Shown here: positions 35,073 to 45,894 of the stretch, one piece after another
Numbering within the stretch: the first letter of the stretch is position 1
Layout of the letters: each line of letters begins with the position of its first letter
DNA from: Apium graveolens
Taxonomy: Eukaryota; Streptophyta; Magnoliopsida; Apiales; Apiaceae
Direction: 5' to 3'
NCBI RefSeq assembly: GCF_009905375.1
Contig: NC_133648.1
Location: forward strand, 22,809,884 to 22,873,883
Length of the DNA stretch: 64,000 bases
Notes under the pieces: model-generated
Databases searched by the model: none
What the model was told of the DNA's origin: nothing
What the model saw: only the letters and a program-made list of their open reading frames with translations
Program-made: the position numbers and the translations under genes

Positions 35073-35677
35073 TGTTAGGTCACACACACTGTAGAAGGGG
35101 GTTGAATACAGTGTATATCACAATCAAATCGAATTCAAATAACGCAAGTAACAGAAAACAGACTTTATTCAATGCAATAAACTCTGTTACAATATGGAAC
35201 TGTTCTCTCTCGGTGACGAACAAATATCACGAGAGCTGCTAGGGTTACAATGAATAATATTCTCGATAATGATAACACTTATTGTGTAAACCCTATGTCT
35301 GTGTTTATATACTACACAGTTACAAGATAATCGCTAATTGATATAGAATATAATTCTGCTTCCTAAAATATATCAATCAGATATCTTTTCTTCCAAGTAT
35401 TTTATTCTTCATAGAATTCCTTCTTCATGCATATCTTTTCTTATGTTTGTCTTGATCTTCTTTCCTTTCAATCAGCCGTCTTCCTTATCTGAAAGTCTCC
35501 TTAAGTCCTGATATTATCTCCTGATAAATATCTCCTGAACCTTAAGTACTGATAACTTAGGTTCTGACTTCAATATAAGTGTTGATTTCAGTCAAGTACT
35601 GATTTGTCCTGTTTAAGTAAGATCTGAAAACTAAACACAAATCATATTAGACATGACATTATCAAATATATCTAACA
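35073..35677 (-). mobile_element. 3' LTR of the level 2 element (605 bp)
   Basis: Runs TGTTAGGTC ... ATCTAACA on the plus strand. It is 12 bp shorter than the 5' LTR mainly because its (CA)n run near the end is shorter. Confidence 0.9.
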
Positions 35678-35689
35678 ATCTCCCCCAAC
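35678..35689 (-). promoter_or_regulatory. Polypurine tract
   Basis: On the minus strand GTTGGGGGAGAT lies immediately before the LTR start TGTTAGAT, where plus-strand DNA synthesis is primed. Confidence 0.8.
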
Positions 35690-35881
35690 TTGTAAATTAG
35701 CATAATATACAAGTTTAACAGATATTTGATGATGTCAAAAACATTAAGTACAAATGCATGAGAAAATTGACTAGATAACTACAACTTACATTCCTTAAAG
35801 CTTTACCAATTTTAACTTCTGACAACAACTTCAGTCTGTATATATATCAAAATTTGAGCAGTTGTAGATCTTGACTTGGCT

Positions 35882-38800
35882 TCACTTTCTGATCTCTCTG
35901 ATGTCAGGAGTTGTTCTGAGATAGTTTTTTAACAAACATCTCTCAACATATCTGAGTTCATCAATCATCCTCCTTTTAGCATTTTTGAGTTCTGCAGTAT
36001 CTTCACCAGTTTGGAAGATAGCAACCCTGAGATCATTTATTCTAGCTTTCCTTATGTCCTGATCTAGTCTGATAAAATATGCCTTGTCAGACTCAAGATT
36101 GAATTCTACAGCCTTATAACCCAGAAAGGTAGTTATAATCTTAGCAGAGTTAGGCTTCATCTCAACAATATCACCCTTGTGATCTCTGTACTTTGGAAGA
36201 TATGTGCTGTCAGACTTTACAAAATAAAGCCTTTTCTGTCTCTGAATTTGAGTCTTCAAATAGTTTGCAGCACTTTCTGTTATTCTGTCATTCACTTGAA
36301 GTAAGAATAAGACATGTTCTAGTTCTTCAAAATACTTCAGTGGTATAGTATTTTCCCTTATATGGTAAACCCTACCACTTGTCATGAAATATAACAAGAT
36401 GTGTTCTTTCAAGTAGGTATGGTAGACCATCTGTACAGATTCTAGTTGATTCAATCTTTCAGGAGTTGCTCCAACATCTGGTTCACTTAAGGAAGTTGGA
36501 TCATTGGTTGTGTTCTGCACTCTCCTTTCATCAGCACTACCCAATCCAGATTTATCTCTTGCTTCCTTTCCAGTAACCACTCTTGCTTCAAAACCACTTG
36601 CTGCAGTCTTCAAAGGTTGAGTATATTTGGCTTTAGTGAATCCTGGTAGGAGTAACCTTGAGGATTTAACATGAGCAATGTCAGAGGTTCCCTTTCATTT
36701 ATCTTATGATATCAAGTCAACTTGAGCTATGTCAGAGGTTGCTTGCTTCATGGTTATATCAGAATTAACTATATCTTGACTCTGAACAACTTGAGACATG
36801 TCAGAGGTTGTCTTAGAAATCTTCCTTGAAGTCAGAGTAAGATCAGCATCTTCAACAGAAATTTCTTCATCCATAGGAGGCACATAAACCTTTATAGGTT
36901 CACCAACTTTTTCTTTGCCCTTGGACCTTGGATCTATCTGCAATTGTGATTTGGCCTTGGTTGCCTCAAGATTTGTCCTTTCTTTTATCACAATGCCTTT
37001 GGCCTTAGGAAGTTTCTTTTTACCAACAGAAGCTTCAGATTTAGAGTTGACTTTTTCTGACTTAAGTCTAGCTTCTTCTTCCATTAGACTCTCAAAGTCC
37101 ATTCCTGGATTTTCTTTCAGAAATAACTGTCTTGAAATTTCTTCATCAAGATCCAAAAGTTCATTAGAACTTATCCTTTTACCAGTATCAGAAGTTATTC
37201 TTCTCCCAGTATCAGAACTTATTCTATGACTTGTAGTTTCAGCTCTTCTTGATGAGAGACCTCTACCTTGATCATGACCTCCACCCATTCCAGAGTTTCC
37301 ATGGTCATCTTTGTCATCATCCTTCCCCTTGAGTGTCTTAACAGTTTTGCATTTGGACTTAATTACTTTCTCCCCCTTTTTGGCATCAGCAGGTAAAAGA
37401 AGAGAGACAAGCAATTCCACCAAGGATTGGATTTCATCGAGTTGAAATTGCTGAGAAGCTTGATTTTTCAAAATTTCATCAATCTGAGATTGTTACTTCT
37501 CTTGGGTTTTCTCAATGTAAGCAACTCTGTCAAAGATAGGTTGGAATTTCAATTTTCATAGTCATTTCTTGCTTGAGTAATGCTTCTTGAATTTTATGCA
37601 CCACGGCATGAGTTGTTGAGTGTTGACCTTGAAGATGTCTAGTACTCAATGCAGTAACTCGTAGCTGTGTCTTGAAATCATCATTAATTAGCATCTCATC
37701 AGCTTTTGCCAAGTGCTCAGCAAGAATTTTTTCAGATGGAACAAAGGTGACTGTGTTCCACTCCTTAGTCCACTCCTGTCCTCTAGGAGTTTCACTCCAA
37801 GGTACTGGTGCTTCCCATATAAAAAACTTCTTAACTATCTCAGCTTTATGAATAGTTTGTTGAGGTGCATGTCCTGATGGACCAGCTGCATTATCATCTT
37901 CATTTGTAGCAGCATCACCAGTATCATCAGCATTTGCAGCATTAGAACTTACAGAGTCAACATCCTCTGATAAAAGAACAGTATGAGAGGCTATTGAGGC
38001 TTCAACATCATCCTCTAAGTACTGATCTGCTTCCAAGTTCTGATCAACAGCCATATTCTGATGCTCACCTATAGTCTGATCTTCAATGTCTAGATGCAGA
38101 GAAGGTGTTGTAGACAATTATGGAGTTTGATTAGCATCAGGAATTGGTGTTGTTGATGGATTGATTTGAGCTGGTGGAGCTTCTAAGTAGAGAACCTCAG
38201 GCACAATTAGTTTGTGAATATCAATCTCAGCACTGGTGCCTGGGTCTACAGTAGACACTGGTTCATTGACATGAGACACAGGTGGTGTAGAGACTTTATC
38301 TTGAGCAGCTTCCTGAGTTGGTGACAATGGAGGTTTAGATGCAGTAGCTTCAGCAAATTTTGACTCTTTTGAGATCAGAGATTCCTGATCTCCTTCCTTA
38401 GCTGTTGTTTCCTCATCCTTTGAAACTGACTCAGCCATGTACCTTTGTGCTCTCTGTTTCTTGTATCTCTTTGAAGATGGAGATTCCTTGGGAGTTTCAG
38501 CAGAATACATCCTTCTAAGCCTTTTGAGAAGCTTAAAGCCCCCAATTCCAGTATCCTTTTGAGAAGAGACGTTCTCAGCTTCTTTGACAACATGTTCTGA
38601 CACAGGAACCTGTTCCTCACTGTCTGACTCATCTCTCAGAACAATCCTCCTTCTCTTCTGTGGTGTCTGAGGTACAGTCTTTGTCCTCTTGGGCTTTGAA
38701 GATGAATGCCTCACAGTATGTGCTGATGATGAAGGTTGAGATATCTGTGAAGGTGTGATATATGTTCTGATAGAGGGTTGAGTAGGTTGAGGTGTATATG

Positions 38801-39524
38801 TGGTATGTTCTGATGGTTATTGTGGTGTTTGGGATGTGTTGGTGGGTTGAACATCAGGATAAACAGATCTGTAGGTTTGAGGATCATTATTTACCAAGAT
38901 CTGTTTTACAGACTGAGGTATCTGTAAGGGTCTAAACACCTTTTTCTTAAGGTCAACATTTACCAAGTCATTAAAAGCCCGTTTTGCAAGCTTAAACGGT
39001 GGAATTAAAGAACCGATGTGTTGACTCATAATTGGAATGACATCAAAGTTGGAACACTTATTGGCGAAGGCCTTAGTGATGCAGTCGAAGAAAAAGCTCC
39101 ATTCCTTCCTGATATGTGTTCTTTTCAACTGTCCAAGCTTGGCCAAACTCTTCTCATACCCCAAATTGGCCATGAGCTGCTGTAGAACAGGTTCCTCCGC
39201 TGTTGAGAAAATGCAGCCTTCTGATAAGTGTAGAGCTTTACGAACTGCTCCAGGAGTTACCACATGCTCAACATCATTTACTTCAAAAATAATGCTTGGA
39301 GTACCAGTAGCACCACCATTATCAAAATGCCCAGTTCACCAGAACGTCAGAACTTGTTGGTTTGGAATTACTTGAGGTTGGGTCAACGCATACCCAATCT
39401 CACTGTGTGCTAGAAGATCTTGCACAAAGTGCAAATCAGATGGAGCTTCAGCATGGTTCAAGATTGCGGCATAGTTGTTGGGTACAAACTTGGCTCCATC
39501 TATAATCAAATCCTTAGGTGTCAT
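35882..39524 (-). pseudogene. Long envelope-like third ORF of the level 2 element, broken
   Basis: About 1,210 codons downstream of pol. The frame is constant from 39524 to about 37530 with stops near 39336, 38817 and 38117. A phase change lies near 37540, and further stops lie near 37500 and 36700, before the end at 35882. The N-terminal third contains VTPGAVRKALHLSEGC and a folded-looking region. The middle is Ser/Pro/Glu-rich, with basic patches (SKPKRTKTVPQTPQKRRR) and acidic stretches. The C-terminal third is predicted helical, with a coiled-coil-like LKNAKRRMIDELRYVERC. The group's third ORF is often called env-like; I see no convincing signal peptide or membrane segment, so a surface role is not shown here. 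A CT-rich leader precedes the start. Confidence 0.7.
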
Positions 39525-40240
39525 GAGAAAAATTGAGAAATAAGGTTGTCTGTAAGGTGTTTGATAAAATGTCTGTATGAAAAAGCGTCAGGATATGAGA
39601 GAGAATAGTAGTAAAAAGAGAGAGATAAAATGTTAAAGTAAATAAAAGATTTTAGAATCCTTTCTCTTTTACTTATTCACGGGAGAAAAAGTAACCGTTG
39701 GACACCTGTCAGACATGCAGCAGTAAAGGATGATTAATGGGCACGGAAATACAGTAATCATTACTTATCACATGCAATTTTTCAAGGAAAAACCGTTCCA
39801 CTTACCAAGTAATCCCATTAATTAAGGTAGTTCAGTTTTAGATTAAAATTTAAAATTGTTCCCACTTAATAAGTTATTTTCACTGCGAGACCAATATTCT
39901 GTAAAAATATGACCAATTAGAGTATGACCGTAAAGAAACCAAGTAGCAAATATTGACACGTCAGAATCAGAACTTGATTTGTATCAGAGTGAAAATGGTC
40001 ATCAGAATTTGGGTAAATCAGGATTTATAAATGCATCAGAATATCAAATGACTCAGAGATAAAATCTTGCATAAATATAAAATTTCATTAATATATTGAG
40101 CAAATACATTCCATGAAATTTAAATTACATCACAAAAGTACAAGATTTGTCCTAAGCTACAATTCCTAACATCAACAGCTTTTGTCCTAAGCTTTAGAAG
40201 CTAGACAAAGCTGACAGTGAAGAGAACCAGGAAGCAGAAA
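39525..40240. other. Non-coding spacer in the level 2 element
   Basis: It holds the CT-rich leader of the third ORF (39530-39640 on the minus strand) and several ATCAGAATTT-like words. No gene is visible. Confidence 0.5.
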
Positions 40241-40510
40241 CTATTTCTTCTTCCTACTCTCAACAAAAAGAACAGCAAGACGAATAATACGCTCCTGCTG
40301 TCGAAGAGCTTCTAGCCGTTCCTCTTCCAGTCACTTAAGATGGCGATGGTAATCCATGTAGAAGAACAAGAGGTCTGTGAGGACCTCTTGGGGAACCGAG
40401 TCCCAAATTTCATCAGGTATGGCAGTGACATGCCATTCCTGCTGCCATTCTGTACACCTCATGGTGAGAGTGAAAGTATCATAGTTCAGAGATAAGTCGT
40501 AATGAACCAT
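40241..40510 (-). pseudogene. Small extra ORF between pol and the third ORF
   Basis: ATG at 40510 in a good context (caaccATGG). 59 codons (MVHYDLSLNYDTFTLTMRCT at the start, Trp-rich middle, LLFFYMDYHRHLK) end at a TGA (40331-40333). The frame then stays open for 29 more codons with an evident amphipathic helix, LEEERLEALRQQERIIRL, to a TAG at 40241. The continuation strongly suggests one protein of about 89 aa interrupted by a single stop. It has its own TATA and CCAAT boxes. I do not recognise it. Confidence 0.5.
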
Positions 40511-40586
40511 GGTTGTGATGAGTGAAAAAGAAATGAGTAGGAGGGTTTGAGAGAAAGTGAGAGATGTGATGGCTGGAAAGAGGTGT

Positions 40587-40605
40587 TGGTTTATATAGCC
40601 AATAG
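40587..40605 (-). promoter_or_regulatory. CCAAT and TATA boxes ahead of the small ORF
   Basis: On the minus strand CTATTGGCTATATAAACC is followed 80 nt later by the ATG at 40510, through a CT-rich leader. The layout is that of an ordinary plant RNA polymerase II promoter, although ATTGG sits closer to the TATA box than usual. Confidence 0.5.
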
Positions 40606-41944
40606 AATGCCAAGAGACGCAAGGAAAATTGAATAGTGATAGGTAAAATTAATTCTACCTCGTCTCCCTAGACTGATGAGAATAAAAACAGCCATTGGAA
40701 GTTTAAAACAGGATTTAATGCGCACACGAAGCAAGTAAAAATTATTGTGCACAGACGTGTACCATTAACCCAAATTATGTTGACTGTTAACAGCTCACCC
40801 AAACATATTCTGATTTTAAATAAGACTATTTCAGATTTTAACCACAAATAAGTCAAGTAAAGAATCAGAGTTTAATATCAGAACTTAGACTTATATCAGA
40901 ACTTAGTAGTCATCAGAATATGATTTCTTAACTCGAAGAGTGAATGCCCATTTCTGTAATTCTTCACACAAATTCTGATTTCATTTCTTTAGAACTTAAT
41001 CATCAGAACTTCCATCATAACTTGTCCTCAGAATTTATGTAACAGACACTTAAATGTTCATCTAAAACACCATTTATCACCACAGTAATTTTCATCATTC
41101 ATATGAAGTGTATGTGTGTGCAGTAAGCTAAATATCAGATAAAGATTAAAGTCTGATTCACTTCAGTACATCTTAAAAATAAGGCATAACTAAGAACTTT
41201 GCTCAAAATCTGTCATGATTCTGAAGTCTACTTTAGAATAAGTTCATGCATGAGTCCACCTCAACTGTTTTGTGCTTATTTTATGCATCTTTTGAAATTC
41301 CATTTTACAGTGGCTTCTCAGTGTAAGTGAGTCACGACTGCTTATCAGAATTTATGCAATTATCAGAGTATTTCTCCAATAATCATAGAGTATGAAAAGT
41401 CACCAAGAAAAATATTTATTTTTACTTTTCTGATGCATATTACTTAATACCAGCAATGCACTTGGGTCTTCCCTTCCACGGTTTTTACTCTAGATCTCAA
41501 AGGAGTACCTGATATTTAATCTTTTTCTTTTCCTTTTCTTTTGATAAGTGAGGCTTATCAACACTTAGTACATTCACCAGATTTACTAACATTAGAACTT
41601 AACAGATGAAAAGCATTATTCTGGTTGTTGGCTTAGTAATAAGATAGACAAAGTAAACTTAACTAAGCTCAATATCAGAATTTGCTTGTGTCAATAGATT
41701 TCCACATAAATAATAACTTCTAACACGGGATTTGTTAGTATATTAAAGACTGCTAGGTCAGCATCTAGCATATTTATCCTCATTGGATTGAATAATCACA
41801 GAAATATTCATATCACTACCAGAGTTTAGAAATTCACATCAGACAACAATCAGTACTTAAGCAATTTTCAATTAGGCACAGAATACACAAAGATAGTAAT
41901 ATCTGTAAATACTGATCATAAAGTCTGATGCATCAGAACAAAAA
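40606..41944. repeat. Spacer with scattered ATCAGAACTT motifs
   Basis: No coding region. Words of the form ATCAGAAYTT recur about a dozen times here and in 39950-40050 (for example near 40878, 40894, 41001, 41344, 41672). The level 2 LTR has related words. This may be a structured non-coding signal of the element. Confidence 0.45.
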
Positions 41945-44900
41945 CTAAGCAGATTTAGAGAAAGAACCTGAAACCATCCCAAGTTCATTTACCAATCTTG
42001 TAAAAGTAGCTTCACACAGTGGTTTGGTGAAGATATCTGCTAGTTGTTGATCTGTTGGAACAAAGTGCAATTCCACTGTACCTTCATCCACATGTTCCCT
42101 TATGAAGTGGTACCTTATGCTGATGTGCTTTGTCATTGAGTGTTGAACTGGATTACCTGTCATAGCAATAGCACTTTGATTATCACAGTAAATAGGGATT
42201 TTAAAGTATGTTAACCCATAATCCAGTAACTGATTCTTCATCCAAATAATCTGTGCACAACAGCTTCCTGCAGCAATGTATTCTGCTTCTGCAGTTGATG
42301 TGGAAATTGACTTTTATTTCTTGCTAAACCAAGAAACCAATATGCCTTCCAGAAATTGGCAGCTTCCACTTGTGCTTTTCCTGTCAATTTTACAACCTGC
42401 AAAATCTGCATCTGAGTAACCTATTAGTTTAAAGTCTGATTCTCTGGGATACCACAATCCCAGATCAGCTGTTCCCTTAAGATACTTGAAAATTCTTTTC
42501 ACAGCTGTTAAGTGAGGTTCTCTTGGATCTGCTTGAAATCTTGCACAAAGACAGGTAACATATATGATATCAGGTCTACTAGAAGTTAGATAGAGTAGAG
42601 ATCCAATCATACCTCTGTAATCAGCAATATCTACTGATTTACCAGTATCCTTATCCAGTTTTGTTGCAGTGGCCATGAGAGTGGATGCACTTGAACAATC
42701 TTGCATTCCAAATTTCTTCAACAAATTTCTGGTGTACTTGGTTTGACAAATAAAAGTGCCTTCTTCATTCTGCTTGACTTGAAGGCCCAGAAAATAGCTA
42801 AGTTCCCCCATCATACTCATTTAATATCCTGACTGCATCAGTTTGGCAAACTTCTTGGAAAGTATGTCATTTGTAGAACCAAAGATGATATCATCAACAT
42901 ATATCTGAACCAAAAGTAAGTCCTTTCCATGGTTGAGGTAGAACAGTGTTTTGTCTATAGTTCCTCTGTTAAATCCACTTTCCAGAAGAAACTGAGCTAA
43001 AGTCTCATACCATGCTCTTGGAGCTTGCTTAAGGCCATAAAGTGCTTTATCAAGCCTGTAGACATGATTTGTATATTGGGGATCTACAAAGCCTCGAGGT
43101 TGTTCAACATATACTTTCTCTTCCAATTCTCCATTGAGAAAAGCACTTTTCACATCCATTTGAAAGACAATAAACTTTTTGTGAGCAGCATAAGCCAAAA
43201 ATATCCTTATGGCTTCCAATCTAGCAACTGGTGCAAATGTTTCATCATAATCAATTCCCTCCTGTTAAGAATATCCTTTTGCAACCAACCTTGCTTTATT
43301 CCTTGTAATTATGCCATCACTATCAGTTTTGTTTCTGAACACCCACTTTGTACCGAAAACAGATCTGTTATTTGGTCTTGGCACTAGGGTCCAGACTTTG
43401 TTTCTTTCAAATTCATTTAACTCTTCGTGCATTGCTTGCACCCAATCAGCATCTTGAAGAGCTTCTTCCAATTTCTTTGATTCAGTCTGAGAAAGAAAAG
43501 AATTATAGAGACATTCACTTGAAGTAGCTGTTCTAGTTCTGACACCTGCATCAGGATTTCCAATAATTAAGTCAGGTTTATGTGATTTAGTCCACTTCCT
43601 TGCAGATGGAAGGTTTTCTCTAGAACTGGATGCTCCCCCATGATCCATGTTATCTTTATCAACATTTTCTGATGCTCCCCCTGATACTATGCTCTCTGAG
43701 TCGGATCCTTCAGAATTTAAGTTTTCGGAACTATCAGAACTTGGCTTATCAGAACTTGATGAATCAGAACTTGAAGAGCCAGTTGTATGTTCTGATGCTT
43801 CTTGAGATGTGGTTGTATTTTCAGTATGCTCCCCCTGCATTGGTGCATTTTCCTTTGACGTAGTTACCACGGTTTCAATAATATCAGAGTTTGCAGTATC
43901 AGGATTTAAACTGTCAGGATTTTCAGTATCAGAATTTAAGTTTTCATTTTCGAATCTCAGCTGATCATGATCATTGAAATCTTCAAGTCCAGTAATCTTC
44001 TTATCATCAAAGGAGGCATTGATAGATTCCATGACAACCCTTGTTCTTAAATTGTAGGCTTTGAAGGCTTTTATGGAAAGTGGATATCCAACAAAAATTC
44101 CTTCATCAGCTTTTAAATCAAATTTGGATAGCTGTTCAGGATGAGTCTTAAGAACAAAACACTTGCATCCAAATACATGAAAATACTTCAGATTTGGCTT
44201 CTTTTTCTTCACCATCTCATATGGTGTCTTTCCTTGCTTGTTAATGAGTGTTGCATTCTGAGTAAAACAAGCAGTCTGCACAGCTTCAGCCCAGAAATAG
44301 GTTGGAAGCTTTGCTTCATCAAGCATAGTTCGTGCAACTTTAATGAGAGTTCTGTTCTTCCTTTCAACAACTCCATTTTGCTGTGGAGTTCCAGGAGCAG
44401 AAAATTCCTGCTTGATTCCATGGTCTTTGCAGAACTCTTTCATTGTCAAATTCTTGAACTCAGTGCCATTACCACTTCTTATTATTTTCACAGAATCTTT
44501 GACCAATTTATCCAGTTTCTTGACATGATCAATCAAGATAGATGCAGTTTCACTTTTTATGTGCAAGAAATACACCTATGTGTATCTGGTGAACTCATCC
44601 ACTATGACCATATCATATTTCTTCTTTGCAATAGACATGACATTCACTGGACCAAATAGATCAACATGTAGTAGGTGATATGGCTCAAGAATTGATGATT
44701 CAGTCTTGCTCTTGAATGAAGATTTTCTTTGTTTAGCCTTCTGACAAGAATCACAAAGGCCATCAGGAGCAAATACTGACTTTGGCAGTCCTCTCACAAG
44801 ATCTTTCTTGACTAGTTCATTTATATTGTTGAAATTTAAATGAGAGAGTTTCTTGTGCCAGTTCCAGCTTTCTTCAATTGATGCTCTACTCATCAGACAG

Positions 44901-45061
44901 ACTGCAGAACCATCAGTACTTGTTAAAAGCTTGGCTTCATAAATGTTACCATGCCTGTATCCTTTCAGAACAACTTTGCCTCTAGATTTACTTACAATTT
45001 CACAGTGTTCTTCAAAGAAATCCACATGATAACCTCTGTCACAGATTTGACTAACACTCAA
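41945..45061 (-). pseudogene. pol: Level 2 pol: integrase, reverse transcriptase, RNase H
   Basis: Integrase begins with the HHCC finger (HKKLSHLNFNN ... CDSCQKAKQR), then HVDLFGP. The second catalytic position reads IIRSGNGTEF, where Asp is expected before NG, and the third lies in NGVVERKNRTL. Reverse transcriptase has [38 protein letters not shown] and an intact YVDDI. RNase H retains YSDADFAGCKIDRKSTSGSC and ends at 41945 with the usual YHFIREHV ... DIFTKPL. In-frame stops lie near 44576, 43265, 42821 and 42314. The frame otherwise holds over 3 kb, so the element is young. Confidence 0.92.
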
Positions 45062-45062
45062 C

Positions 45063-45889
45063 AGATTGAGCTACATCTTTAATGATGACATTCCCAAGAT
45101 TAATATTGCCATATCCCAATGTTTTTCCAATGTTGCCATCTCCATAAAAAACACTTGGGCCAGCCTTCTTCACAAAGTCTGATAGCAGGGCTTTATTTCC
45201 AGTTATATTTCCTGAACATCCACTGTCCAGAACTAGGATGTTTTTCTTGTTGCCCTTTAACTCAGCAGCTTCAGGACTGCTATCAGCATTTGCCATATCA
45301 GCATTTGCCATCAAGGCATAGTTCTCCTCACTTTCAGAATCTGAAGTGTCTGTCCATCTTTTCTTCTTTGTGACAAGAGCCTTGCCTTTGTCACTCTTCA
45401 TTTTCTTGCAATCAGGAGATATGTGGGCTTTTTCACCACAGTTGTAGCATTTGATGTTTGAGTGATCTCCTCTGTCAGACTTCCCTCCTTTGCCTTCAGA
45501 TTTTCTGAAATTCTTCTTATCAGAACTTACACCTTTCCTGGAAAACCTCTTTCCCTTCCTGAACTTCCTGTATGTTATCCTTGTGATTCCTTTCACCATA
45601 AGAGCACACAGCTTCATCATCTCTTCATCAGCATCCATCTCAGGCAAGCTTTCAGTTTCTGAGTCATCATCACTATCAGTACTTGATGACTCAGTATCAG
45701 ACTTTGTGATGAGCGCTTTTCCCTTGCCTTTCTTTGAGGTAGCTGCCTTGGGGGATTCTTCTTCAGCCTTAAGAGCAACTGTCCTTGACTTTCCTCCTTT
45801 CCTCTTGCTTCTTTGTTCCATCTCAAGTTCATGAGTCTTGAGCATCCCATAAATTTCATCAAGAGTTGTTTCTTCAAGATTATAGTTGT
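45063..45889 (-). pseudogene. gag: Level 2 gag 3' half and protease
   Basis: Continues the gag interrupted at 57854. It contains a basic/acidic linker, a CCHC knuckle CYNCGEKAHISPDCKK (about 45400-45450), an acidic region rich in Ser/Asp, and the protease site LVLDSGCSGN at about 45210-45240. A deletion with phase change near 45060 separates it from LLSVSQICDRGYH of integrase. Confidence 0.88.
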
Positions 45890-45894
45890 CTAAT

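Noticed and set aside
43025..45834. Several plus-strand frames of 66-172 codons opposite the level 2 pol and gag
   Set aside because: They are antisense shadows of strongly coding minus-strand sequence with recognised Copia domains.
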